A stretch of DNA of 64,000 bases, taken from NCBI GenBank assembly GCA_015075175.1, contig JABTUV010000001.1, positions 1,213,841 to 1,277,840 on the forward strand, written 5' to 3'. Below are positions 36,269 through 44,184 of this stretch, one piece after another. The stretch's first letter is position 1. Every line of letters begins with the position of its first letter. This DNA is from a bacterium (GTDB taxonomy: Bacteria; Hinthialibacterota; Hinthialibacteria; H5-UNCL2). Position numbers and translations under genes: made by a program. The notes beneath the pieces are model-generated. The model had not been told where the DNA came from, ran no database searches, and saw nothing but the letters and a program-made list of their open reading frames with translations.

Positions 36269-37453
36269 ATGAAATTACGCTCGATCTCTCTTACTACGAT
36301 GCTCTGCTGCCTAGCGGTCATTTCGAGGGCTGACGGCAACACCGTGGCTTCGCGGGGACTGACGGTCCACGAGGGTCAACTCCTGCTCAACGGAAGACCT
36401 TACCGGGGCATCGGGGCGAATTATTTCTGCCTCTTCTCTCGTACGCTGAGGGATGCTTCCGACGAATCCTATGACGACGGACTCAGGAATCTGTCCGAGG
36501 CGAGGATCCCGTTTGTCCGCTTTATGGCCTGCGGATACTGGCCGGCGGACTGGGACTTGTACCTGCAGGACAAAGGCGAGTACTTCAAGCGAATGGATGC
36601 TGTTGTGCGTTCCGCCGAAAAACACGGCGTCGGCTTGATTCCCTCACTCTTCTGGAACATGGCGACGGTTCCAGACCTCGTCGGTGAACCCATGGATCAA
36701 CTCGGGAACCCGAAAAGCAAGACCATCGCGTTAATAGAGCAATACACCCGGGAAGTCGTACTGCGCTTTAGGGACTCGCCCGCCGTTTGGGGTTGGGAGT
36801 TCGGCAATGAATACAACCTTCAGGCTGACTTGCCCAATGCGTCGCAACATCGTCCCCCGGTCTGGCCCACACTGAAGACAGCTCTCCAGAGAACGGCGAG
36901 GGACGAGCTCTCGTCGTCGGCCATGCTCACCGCCTTTGGCCGCTTCGCCGAGACGGTTCGCAAGTATGACACACAGCGCATTTTGATCACGGGCAATTCG
37001 ATTCCAAGAATCAGCGCCTTTCACAATTCGACCGCGAAGAGCTGGGGCAAGGATTCCCGGGCGCAGTTCGAGGAGGTATTGCTGAGGGACAACCCCGACC
37101 CCTACCCGGTGCTTTGCGTCCATGTCTACGGCAACAGTGGACAAGGCGAAACGAGGAGCATTTACGAGTTGGCAGCGATGTTGCAGGAGATCGCCGCCCG
37201 TGTGGGGAAGCCGTTGTTTATCGGGGAGTTCGGTGCACCGAGGACGATGGGCATGGAGCAAGAGAAAGCCCAGTTCAGCGAAATGCTGGACGCGATAGTG
37301 ACAAGCAACGTCGCTCTTGCAGCCTTCTGGGTCTTTGACCACGCGGGACAGGACAAGGACTGGAACGTAACCTTCGAGAATGAGAGACGCTACATGCTGG
37401 AGCTTGTGACCGCGGCGAACCGGCGCCTGCAGGCCGCACGCAGCGATGATTGA
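36269..37453 (+). CDS. Secreted GH5-like glycoside hydrolase, atypical composition
   Basis: 394 aa. The signal peptide is MKLRSISLTTMLCCLAVISR. Clan GH-A barrel: LLLNGRPYRGIGANYFCLFS, FVRFMACGYWPADWDLYLQD, acid/base Glu in WGWEFGNEYNLQ, VLCVHVYGN and nucleophile Glu in KPLFIGEFGAPRTMG, then AAFWVFDHAGQDKDW. It probably hydrolyses beta-mannan or beta-glucan. Third codon positions are visibly richer in A/T than in neighbouring genes, which suggests acquisition by transfer. The preceding 100 bp hold no clear promoter. Confidence 0.85.
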   Translation: MKLRSISLTTMLCCLAVISRADGNTVASRGLTVHEGQLLLNGRPYRGIGANYFCLFSRTLRDASDESYDDGLRNLSEARIPFVRFMACGYWPADWDLYLQDKGEYFKRMDAVVRSAEKHGVGLIPSLFWNMATVPDLVGEPMDQLGNPKSKTIALIEQYTREVVLRFRDSPAVWGWEFGNEYNLQADLPNASQHRPPVWPTLKTALQRTARDELSSSAMLTAFGRFAETVRKYDTQRILITGNSIPRISAFHNSTAKSWGKDSRAQFEEVLLRDNPDPYPVLCVHVYGNSGQGETRSIYELAAMLQEIAARVGKPLFIGEFGAPRTMGMEQEKAQFSEMLDAIVTSNVALAAFWVFDHAGQDKDWNVTFENERRYMLELVTAANRRLQAARSDD

Positions 37454-37481
37454 CGCGTGCGACAATCTCCCGCAAGCAAGG

Positions 37482-37590
37482 GTTGGACGCGGGGCGGACG
37501 TATCGTTTGGAGTGGATCGACGAAGCAGGGCGAAGCGAAAGCCCGACGGTTGCGGTAAACCGGGGCCGGTTTATCACTGCCTCCGATGCC
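37482..37590 (+). pseudogene. Remnant of an alpha-galactosidase 3' end
   Basis: The frame from 37483 reads LDAGRTYRLEWIDEAGRSES. The end of the GH36 gene at 35247-35308 reads LDAGRTYRFEWIDEQGRSES, with high nucleotide identity over about 60 bp. Only the last few dozen codons of a second GH36 copy survive. The tspO-GH5 segment is therefore flanked on both sides by the same GH36 C-terminal sequence. Confidence 0.8.
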
Positions 37591-37660
37591 TGTGCTGAGC
37601 GAGCCCGTCCAACCTCTTGAGAACAAGAGGGTGGCCCCCCCCGGTCTCGAAGGCGGGCCT

Positions 37661-38347
37661 TTACCCCTCAGCTCTCCCCAGCGCCCGTAGCATGCAGGCC
37701 AGCGTCTTTGGGTTCGTGCCCGCCAGCCGCTCCAACTGCTCGCGCTGGTTCCGGCAGTGCGCGTAGTAGTCCATCATGCCGCGAAACGCCTCGCTGGGGC
37801 CGAGGATGTCGCCCTCCGTCAGCGGCGGCGTCTTGTCTCCCGGTTGCGTGAAGAGATCGCCGCAGAGGAGCGTGCCCGTCGTCTCCTCCATCGCCAGCCC
37901 GCAGTCCCAGGCGTGCGGCAGATGCGGCGTATCAAACCAGCGCAGCCGATGCGCACCGAGCTCCAGCGTCTCCCCATCGCCCAAGGCGCGCGGGGGCCGG
38001 TCGGCCACGTCGCCCACCGACACGAGCGCCGCGATCTTCCCGCACACCGGCTCCGCATGGGGCGCCACCGCGAGCCATTCGTTGACCGATCCGCACTCGT
38101 CCGCCTCGAAGTGCGAGAGCGCAAGATAGCGCAGCTTTTCCACCGGTAGGACGGCCCCGACCGCCTCCCTGACCCAGGGAAAGAGCTTGCGCGGTCCCAT
38201 GTGGTACAGCATGGGCGCCTCGCCCGTGATCAGGTACTGGTTGAACGAAAACCCCGACGGCGGCATGGGGACGGGCGTGTTGATGCGCCAGATGCCGTCG
38301 GCGATTTCACAAATGTTGGTCCCGCTGTGGGCGTTGATGGTCTTCAT
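37661..38347 (-). CDS. Metallo-beta-lactamase-fold protein, flavodiiron (ODP)-like
   Basis: 228 aa. The lactamase fold is of the flavodiiron type: NQYLITGEAPMLYHMGPRKL, SHFEADECGSVNEW (HxExD motif, with the next His replaced by Glu), FDTPHLPHAWDCGLAMEE and LLCGDLFTQPGDKTP. No flavodoxin domain follows, so it is a stand-alone oxygen- or NO-binding di-iron domain or a related hydrolase. The change of the last His in HxExDH to Glu may alter the metal site. It is monocistronic, and transcribed away from the sigma-54 unit at 38561. Confidence 0.85.
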   Translation of the reverse strand: MKTINAHSGTNICEIADGIWRINTPVPMPPSGFSFNQYLITGEAPMLYHMGPRKLFPWVREAVGAVLPVEKLRYLALSHFEADECGSVNEWLAVAPHAEPVCGKIAALVSVGDVADRPPRALGDGETLELGAHRLRWFDTPHLPHAWDCGLAMEETTGTLLCGDLFTQPGDKTPPLTEGDILGPSEAFRGMMDYYAHCRNQREQLERLAGTNPKTLACMLRALGRAEG

Positions 38348-38560
38348 GTTGCACCGCCTGGATGGAGATTGGGTTTATCTTAGCGCATGCCAGGCGGAAG
38401 GGGAACCTTATTTGCACTTTCGGCGGTTGAGGGCGCGCGGCGCGGCGTGAGCCACAGGGCGATTAATACCTGACCATCAAGTATTGACGCAAAGCTTGCA
38501 GCGCCCCATGGGCCGCGTCGTTTTTCGCCCACGGCGCCTCAGTTCCTGTACCCTATCTCC

Positions 38561-38576
38561 TGGCACGCCGATTGCA
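38561..38576 (+). promoter_or_regulatory. Sigma-54 (-24/-12) promoter
   Basis: TGGCACGCCGATTGCA matches the consensus TGGCACG-N4-TTGCA perfectly. It lies 38 bp upstream of the GTG start of the small membrane protein at 38614. The whole stretch 38,480-38,615 is closely repeated at 40,840-40,975. An activator of the NtrC class is required; two are encoded in the window. Confidence 0.9.
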
Positions 38577-38613
38577 CCAGGCTTGCCGTCAAGCATTCCC
38601 CGGAGGTGGTCAC

Positions 38614-38925
38614 GTGGACCCGCTGGTACTTCGCGTGGACAGCCTGGAGATGGAACTGGCCCGATTAAGAAACCAGAACCGGCGGCTGCGGCGGGCGCTG
38701 ATTTTGGGCGGCTTGCTTGGGTTCTTTCTTCTGCGCGCCTGGGCGGTGGCCGACAAACCGCCGGTGGAGATCAAGGCGCAGAAGTTCACCATCGTCAACT
38801 CGGCGGGGACGGCGCGCGCCGTCCTCTCCGCGCGCAGCGACAGCAAAACCGGGTTGGAGATTCGGGACGGGAATCGGCGGATGCTGTTGCGGCTGCCGCA
38901 AGACAAGGAGGAGAGAGAGCGATGA
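38614..38925 (+). CDS. Small coiled-coil/membrane protein (copy 1)
   Basis: 103 aa from GTG 38614 behind CGGAGG. Residues 1-27 (VLRVDSLEMELARLRNQNRR) are a charged coiled-coil heptad pattern. Residues ~28-44 (ALILGGLLGFFLLRAWAV) form one membrane helix. The rest is a small beta-rich domain (IKAQKFTIVNSAGTARAVLS, TGLEIRDGNRRMLLRLP) of the kind found in many planctomycete/candidate-phylum proteins that start with this linker. Function unknown. It overlaps the Nudix-ARPP-1 gene by ATGA, so the two are translationally coupled under a sigma-54 promoter. A paralogue lies at 40974. Confidence 0.8.
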   Translation: MDPLVLRVDSLEMELARLRNQNRRLRRALILGGLLGFFLLRAWAVADKPPVEIKAQKFTIVNSAGTARAVLSARSDSKTGLEIRDGNRRMLLRLPQDKEERER

Positions 38926-40298
38926 AGAAGCCGGCGTTCGGTGGGGTACTGGTGGATCGGGAGGGGCGGGTGTTGCTCGTAAGGCCTGGGGAGAGTTACG
39001 CGGGCTACGCCTGGACCTTCCCCAAGGGGATTGTGTCAGGCAGTGAGACCCCCGAAGCGACCGCTCTGCGGCGGGTACGCGAGGAGACGGGGCGGGAGGC
39101 GGAGATTGTGGCCCGGCTGGCCGGCGAGTATGAGGGCAGCGAGACCCGGTCCGGTTACTTCCTTATGCGGCCCCGCGAACCGTTGGGGCACGTCTCCAGA
39201 GAGACGGAGCGGCTGCGGTGGGCGGAATTCGAGGAGGCGGAGCGACTGATCCAGGAGACCTCCTATTCCAAGGGCCGCACCCGCGACCGGGCGGTCCTGT
39301 CCGCGGCGCGGGAGACCCTGACGCGCCTGGAGCTGGAGCGCTGCCGCGCCCACCTCATGGGACTGGGGTTCGACGAACCGCTCTTCCACCACAACCTGAC
39401 GGTCTTTCCCATCCTGGGCCATGAGAACGGCGGACCGCCCTACGACCTGCTCCGCACGGCCATCGAGAAGGGCACAGCGGTCGTCGAGGAAGTCCATGAA
39501 GCCGGCGAGGTGGGAACGCTGAAGGTGGTCAACCGGGGCGACCGGCCCGTCCTGATCGTGGAGGGGGAGATCCTGATTGGAGCCAAACAGAACCGCGTGG
39601 TCAACATGACGGTGCTGGTCGGAGCGGGCAGGGAGTACCGGTTGCCGGTGAGTTGCGTCGAGCAGGGGCGCTGGCGGCATACCAGCCGGCACTTCACTCC
39701 GGCCGCCTGCATGGCGCCGCCGGTGATGCGCGCCTACAAGACGAGGAGCGTGAGGGAGTCGCTGCGGATGCGAGGTGAGGCAGCGGCGGACCAGATTCGG
39801 GTCTGGTGTGAAGCGGCAGCGGTCCTTGACGACGTGGGCGCCGTCTCGCCGACCGGTTCAGTGACGGAGGGTTACGCCGCGCGCCGGAAGGAGCGCCAGC
39901 ACTATCGCGAACACATCACCCTTCCGCCGGAAACACGCGGCTGCGTGGTCGTTCGAGGCGAGGAGGTCCTGGGGTTGGACCTTTTCGGCGATCCGGGCGT
40001 GATGCGCGAGTTCTGGCCGAAACTGTCCGAAGCCTACTTCCTGGAGGCGACGCGGCAGCCGAAGGAGCAACCGCCCTGCAACCGCGAACGCGCGCAAGCG
40101 TTCATGGATAGGGTTTGCGAGGGCCTGCGCCCGGCAGGACGCCAGATCGGGTTGGGTACGACGCTGGAAGTCGGCGACGGGGGCACTGCGGGCTTCGTCC
40201 TCTGGTACGCGGACGCCGTCTGCCACCTTGCGGCCTTTGCGGTGGACGAAGGTGAAGAAGGGCGGCCGCCCCGCTTCGATCCGGGGATTGTGTCTTAG
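38922..40298 (+). CDS. Nudix hydrolase - ARPP-1 (DUF6569) fusion protein
   Basis: 458 aa; the ATG overlaps the upstream stop (ATGA). Residues 1-135 form a Nudix domain (FGGVLVDREGRVLLVRPGES, YAWTFPKGIVSGSETPEATA) with a Nudix box variant ALRRVREETG, in which the first Glu of REUxEE is Arg while the EE pair remains. Residues ~145-450 match the ARPP-1 domain: LTVFPILGHENG, VVEEVHEAGEVGTLKVVNRG, VEGEILIGAKQNRVVNMTVL, LPVSCVEQGRWRHTSRHF. ARPP-1 is named for its association with ADP-ribosylglycohydrolase, rhodanese and phosphatase domains. This hints at processing of a nucleoside-diphosphate or ADP-ribose derivative. Function is inferred, not known. Confidence 0.85.
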   Translation: MKKPAFGGVLVDREGRVLLVRPGESYAGYAWTFPKGIVSGSETPEATALRRVREETGREAEIVARLAGEYEGSETRSGYFLMRPREPLGHVSRETERLRWAEFEEAERLIQETSYSKGRTRDRAVLSAARETLTRLELERCRAHLMGLGFDEPLFHHNLTVFPILGHENGGPPYDLLRTAIEKGTAVVEEVHEAGEVGTLKVVNRGDRPVLIVEGEILIGAKQNRVVNMTVLVGAGREYRLPVSCVEQGRWRHTSRHFTPAACMAPPVMRAYKTRSVRESLRMRGEAAADQIRVWCEAAAVLDDVGAVSPTGSVTEGYAARRKERQHYREHITLPPETRGCVVVRGEEVLGLDLFGDPGVMREFWPKLSEAYFLEATRQPKEQPPCNRERAQAFMDRVCEGLRPAGRQIGLGTTLEVGDGGTAGFVLWYADAVCHLAAFAVDEGEEGRPPRFDPGIVS

Positions 40299-40306
40299 GA
40301 GGCATC

Positions 40307-40525
40307 GTGGCCGTGGTCCACGCGACAAAGCTGCTTTGCGCCTTGCTGTGGCCGATTCGTTTGCCCTACCTGGCGATCGGTTTCACATGCGTATTCGTTC
40401 GGACGCTGTGCTTTGTCGCGTGGACGGGCCGCTGCCCGGACTGCGGGTCGCAGCTGGTGTGCGACAACGCCGACCGCCTGATTTGCCCGCGCTGCCGCCT
40501 CCGGCGGTCGTCACAGTTGCGGTAG
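40307..40525 (+). CDS. Small membrane protein with C-terminal zinc ribbon
   Basis: 72 aa from GTG 40307 with TAGGAGG upstream, 8 bp after the Nudix-ARPP-1 stop. A hydrophobic stretch (LLCALLWPIRLPYLAIGFTC) is followed by CPDC...CPRC, a zinc-ribbon knuckle pair (residues ~43-60). It is probably the last gene of the sigma-54-driven unit. Function unknown. Confidence 0.65.
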   Translation: MAVVHATKLLCALLWPIRLPYLAIGFTCVFVRTLCFVAWTGRCPDCGSQLVCDNADRLICPRCRLRRSSQLR

Positions 40526-40790
40526 AATTGAGCTATCATTTCGGTTCCATTGAACTGTCATTTCGGTTCCATTGAACTGTCATTTCGACCGCAGGGAGAA
40601 ATCTTCCGCGCCGTTACCGCGGGTCGAGTGCGAGGGAAAGATTTCTCCCTTCGGTCGAAATGACAGGGGGCCTGCGGTCGAAATGACGGCAACGCCGCCA
40701 AGTGCAAGAAACTGCGTCCGCAGCCTGCACCGCCGGAGGACGATGGCACGCCCGGGCAGTCGCGTTAGACCATGAGGACTTCCAGCATCG
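40526..40790. repeat. Family-1 repeat cluster
   Basis: Two partial elements (tgtcatttcggttccattga, 40536-40575), one full (tgtcatttcgaccgcaggga, 40579-40611) and inverted copies (agatttctcccttcggtcga at 40639 and a shorter one to about 40688) form inverted pairs. No gene is present. Confidence 0.85.
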
Positions 40791-40919
40791 CACGTGCCGC
40801 ACGGCTTCGTTCCAGAAGCGATCGAAATCGGACCATCAAGTCTTGACCTAAGCCCTGCGGCGTCCGTCGGGCCGCGTGGTTTCTCGCCCACGGCGCCTCA
40901 ATTCCTGTACCCTATCTCC

Positions 40920-40935
40920 TGGCACGCCGATTGCA
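40920..40935 (+). promoter_or_regulatory. Sigma-54 (-24/-12) promoter (second copy)
   Basis: TGGCACGCCGATTGCA, identical to the site at 38561, 39 bp before the ATG at 40974. The flanks (ggcgcctcaattcctgtacc, cctatctcc and gcttgccgtcgagcattccc) are nearly the same as in copy 1, so the two control regions arose by duplication. Confidence 0.9.
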
Positions 40936-40973
40936 TCAGGCTTGCCGTCGAGCATTCCCCGGAGGTAAGTAAC

Positions 40974-41273
40974 ATGGACCCGCTGGTGCTTCGCATGGAC
41001 AGCCTGGAGATGGAGCTGGCTCGCCTTAGGAACCAGAACCGGCGGTTGCGCCGTGCGCTGCTTCTGGGTGGACTGCTTGCCTTCTTTTTCCTGCGCGCCT
41101 GGGCGGTGGTTGACAAACCCCCGGAGGAGATCAAGGCGCAGAAGTTCACCGTGGTCAGCCCGTCGGGGACGACGCGCGCCGTCCTCTCCCCCCGGAGCGA
41201 CGGCAAAACCGGGTTGGAGATTCGCGACGGCTACCGCCGCGTGCTGTTGCGCCTGCCGGAGGAGATGAAGTGA
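40974..41273 (+). CDS. Small coiled-coil/membrane protein (copy 2)
   Basis: 99 aa, ATG after CGGAGG. It is a close paralogue of the 38614 protein: VLRMDSLEMELARLRNQNRR coiled coil, ALLLGGLLAFFFLRAWAV membrane helix, IKAQKFTVVSPSGTTRAVLS and TGLEIRDGYRRVLLRLPEE. No Nudix-ARPP-1 gene follows this copy; instead there is ~760 bp of weak coding potential. The duplication therefore covered at least the promoter and this gene. Confidence 0.82.
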   Translation: MDPLVLRMDSLEMELARLRNQNRRLRRALLLGGLLAFFFLRAWAVVDKPPEEIKAQKFTVVSPSGTTRAVLSPRSDGKTGLEIRDGYRRVLLRLPEEMK

Positions 41274-41328
41274 TCGGGACGGACCGACCGCGGGGACGGG
41301 CGCGGGGGATGAGAAGGGAGACCCTTCG

Positions 41329-41811
41329 ATGACGAGATCATCGTTGCGCATGCTCTTGACCGGACTTGCTGCGGGCGGCAGTCTTGGCGCAACCAGCGAG
41401 TTTGCCTCCCGCGCCCGCGTCCCCGAAATCCATCACGCCGGCCGCGACCGGGGTCGGCCGTTCCGCCCCGTCGGGGTAACGGCTGGCCGCCGGCCAGCCC
41501 ACGGACGACACCGACAGCGATGGATGCATGCATTCCTGGCTTGCGAACCGGGCGGCGCTGACGGAGCGGACGTGGCGCGGCGCCTCGTGGCCCGGATGCA
41601 GAGGTCCGGCCGACATCGGCGGCACCAGACGCCGCACGCCGGCTCGCATCGCCGACGGCGCCCCCTGGCACGAAGGCGGCTGATCGGCGCCCCATCCGGC
41701 GGCCGGAAGTCGCCGTTGCGATTCCAGCTGCGATCCCGGGCTGCGCGTGCTAAAATGGCTCGGCTACTGGAACTTGAACTGATCGGCCGGGCCTACTCGA
41801 CGCGGCAGTGA
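41329..41811 (+). CDS. Doubtful open frame, possible degraded exported protein
   Basis: The ATG at 41329 has a good GGGAG site 8 bp upstream, and the first ~22 residues (MTRSSLRMLLTGLAAGGSLG) look like a signal peptide. The following ~135 residues are Arg/His-rich with no recognisable domain and resemble out-of-frame high-GC sequence. A frameshift after the signal peptide is plausible. The surrounding 41,274-42,032 stretch contains no other supported gene. Confidence 0.25.
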   Translation: MTRSSLRMLLTGLAAGGSLGATSEFASRARVPEIHHAGRDRGRPFRPVGVTAGRRPAHGRHRQRWMHAFLACEPGGADGADVARRLVARMQRSGRHRRHQTPHAGSHRRRRPLARRRLIGAPSGGRKSPLRFQLRSRAARAKMARLLELELIGRAYSTRQ

Positions 41812-42032
41812 ACACACCCGATGCGGGTGAGACGGGAGCGGCGAGTTGAACCAGTCCCTCGCAGCTTTCAGTTGGGCGACGGCGCCGCGTGGATCGCGTC
41901 CCATCACGCAACGCGCCGGCGTGTCCACCCATGCCCCCTTGATCGGCCATCCGCACCACACCCTTCTCCAATACTCGCAACCAACGGACAGTGCGTCCGC
42001 AACACGTGCCATGCAAGGGAAGGAGGACGGCC

Positions 42033-42368
42033 ATGTCGTTCCAAAAGGCTGAAATCAGTTGCAAGCGATGCTCGGTCCTGGCGCACATGCTGCTGGTCGG
42101 CGACAGCGCCACGTCGGTGAAGAAGTTCGTGGGCAAGGGACTGGTCGAGGCGACCGAAAAGGCCACGTCGGCGGACTCCAAGTTTTACGAAGCTCGCTAC
42201 CGCGCGCTGGAAGGATTGGAACAGGTTTTCTACTACGCGGGTACCAGCGATGACGATCGGCGCTTCGCCGCCGAGTGTCTGGACGCCTGCGTGACCTGCG
42301 ACTTCTCCAATCCCCGCGTGTGCGCGATGATCGAGGCGCGCCGCAACGGCTCCCCGCCCAGCCCGTAA
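42033..42368 (+). CDS. Hypothetical Cys-rich small protein
   Basis: 111 aa from ATG 42033 with AAGGAGG upstream. CKRC near the N-terminus and CLDACVTCDF plus one more Cys near the C-terminus suggest a bound metal or cluster. The centre is helical (KKFVGKGLVEATEKATSADS, YRALEGLEQVFYYAG). No family is recognised. It stands alone between the sigma-54 units and the histidine kinase. Confidence 0.7.
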   Translation: MSFQKAEISCKRCSVLAHMLLVGDSATSVKKFVGKGLVEATEKATSADSKFYEARYRALEGLEQVFYYAGTSDDDRRFAAECLDACVTCDFSNPRVCAMIEARRNGSPPSP

Positions 42369-42639
42369 CGCCGCGCAACAGCGGAGTTCAGGCTTCAGCC
42401 TGTCCGAGCGGGCAGCCTCGCCGAAATCGTCGGCAGGATGCCGACGAGACCGGCGCCGGGAGGGCGCCGCTACGTCCCCTACCTCCATCAACTTAAGTCA
42501 TTTCAGGCTCTTATAGCCATTCGAGTGCGAGTGACGGTGGCCCGTCCAGTGTCTACATCGATCCGGCCAACCGGAAGCCTCTTCTTTTTTCCAACTTTTG
42601 AAGTCTTTTAAACTTGCGGCATAATTACGTCGGAGCATC
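42369..42639. repeat. Family-3 and family-4 repeat pieces
   Basis: Part of family 3 (ggagttcaggcttcagcctg, ~42382-42405) is followed by family 4 (gaaatcgtcggcaggatgcc and gggcgccgctacg, ~42420-42475). The last 150 bp are AT-richer and may hold the promoter of the kinase gene; no clear motif was seen. Confidence 0.7.
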
Positions 42640-44180
42640 ATGGTCTCTTCCGAAGCCACGCTGGCCGCAACCCAAGCCGCGCCTCGCCGGCCCCTGACCC
42701 GGTTGATCCTGGTCATCCCCTTCTTTCTTGTCATCATGGTAGCCCTCACGGTCATCATCAATTACAGCATCTTTGAGCTGGGTTTCCGTCGCATCATCAT
42801 CAGCAGCGCCTCACGGGAGGCCGCGCTCGCCATCCGCTGGGCGATAGCTCTGAACCTGGGGATGATCGGCTTGGCGGGGTTGGCCGGCTACCTGCTCTCG
42901 CGCGAGCTGATCCGGCCCTTGCGCCTCCTGTCGGACCGCATGGAGGAGTTCGCCCGCCGCGGCAGCGCCCGCAAGGTCCCTCTCCTCTCCAGCAGCGAAG
43001 AGTTCGCCGCGCTGGGGGAGTCCTTCAACCGCATCGTCACTTCAACCAGCAAGTACCTGCCCGAGAACGCGCGCTTCATCTTCCACAGTTTGGCTTCCGG
43101 CGTTCTGTCCTTCGACCAGCACGGTCGGGTCAAGCTGATCAACGCCGCCGCCGACAAGATGCTGGAGCTGGCGGGCAAGGGGGTCGGCGGACGCCTCCTC
43201 TCAGATGTCTTTCCCGCCGATTCCGGCTACGGCCCGCTGGCTGCGGTCCTCGATCCGGCGCGGATTCTGGCGCAGAACCTGGAAAACGCCCGCGTCACCA
43301 TTACCACCCTGGCGGGACATAAGAAGAGCCTGGCATCACCACGGTCGCGGTCCCGTCGCCTGACGCGCGGGGCATGGAGATCGTGGCCACGCTGATGGAC
43401 GGTTACGGCTCGAGTGAGATTTCGAACGTTTCATCCAAGTCGAGAAACTGTCGGCGGTGGAAGCCTGGCGGCGGGCGTGGCGCACGCAATCCGCAATCCG
43501 CTGGCTTCGCTGCGGGGACTGACGCAACTTCTTGAGGAGTCCGCCGCCGGCAAGTCGGATCCCGACGGAGTGGAGGCGCAGCGATTCGCCGGCGTGATGC
43601 TGAAGGAGATCGACCGCCTCAACACGGTCGTGTCGCGGCTGCTCAATTTCTCCGCCCCCAGCCGCGACGAGTGGAAGCGGAGCCGTGTGGCCGAGGTGAT
43701 CCAGCGCAGCCTGGAACTGGCCGGCCACCAGTTGCGCAGGAAGAACCTCGAGGTGCGCGTGGCCCTGGCCGACGACCTGCCGCCGGTGGTCTGGTGCGAG
43801 GACAAGATTCTGCAGGCCATGCTCAACATTCTCATCAACGGCGTCGAGGCCGCGCCCGAGGACGGCCGCATCACCATCGGCGCCGCTTGGTATCCCCATT
43901 CCGGAGGCGGACACGGCGAACTGGAAATCGCCCTCAGCAACAACGGTCCGGCCCTCACGGCCGAGCAACTCAGGCAGATCTTCCTGCCTTATTACACGAC
44001 CAAGGAGTCCGGCGTCGGGTTGGGCCTGGCCATCACCCAGCAGATCATCCTGAGCCATGGTGGGCGCATCACCGCGGAAAACACCCGCGAGGGAGTGCGG
44101 TTCCGGGCCGTCATTCCCGCGCGTTTGTGGATGGAGTGCTGGAGACGCCGCGCATGGAGTCCTCGACGGAGTTGACCTGA
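42640..44180 (+). pseudogene. Membrane sensor histidine kinase (PilS/NtrB-like), frameshifted
   Basis: The first frame (42640-43395) encodes two membrane helices (LILVIPFFLVIMVALTVIIN, LNLGMIGLAGLAGYLLSREL), a HAMP linker (IRPLRLLSDRMEEFARRG) and a PAS-like sensor (SLASGVLSFDQHGRVKLINA). The second (43414-44175) starts with the H box LAAGVAHAIRNPLASLRG and continues through N box (LNILINGVEAAPEDG), F/G boxes (GVGLGLAITQQIILSHGGRI). They are joined only if a base is restored near 43330 and a G at about 43460 (GTGGAAGCC should read GTGGGAAGCC). A third shift at ~44125 changes the C-terminus. It autophosphorylates and should feed the adjacent response regulator 4 bp downstream. Confidence 0.85.
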
Positions 44181-44184
44181 AAAC

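Noticed and set aside
41620-41700. TGGCACGAAGGCGGCT as a further sigma-54 promoter
   Set aside because: The -12 element lacks TTGC; only the -24 half matches.
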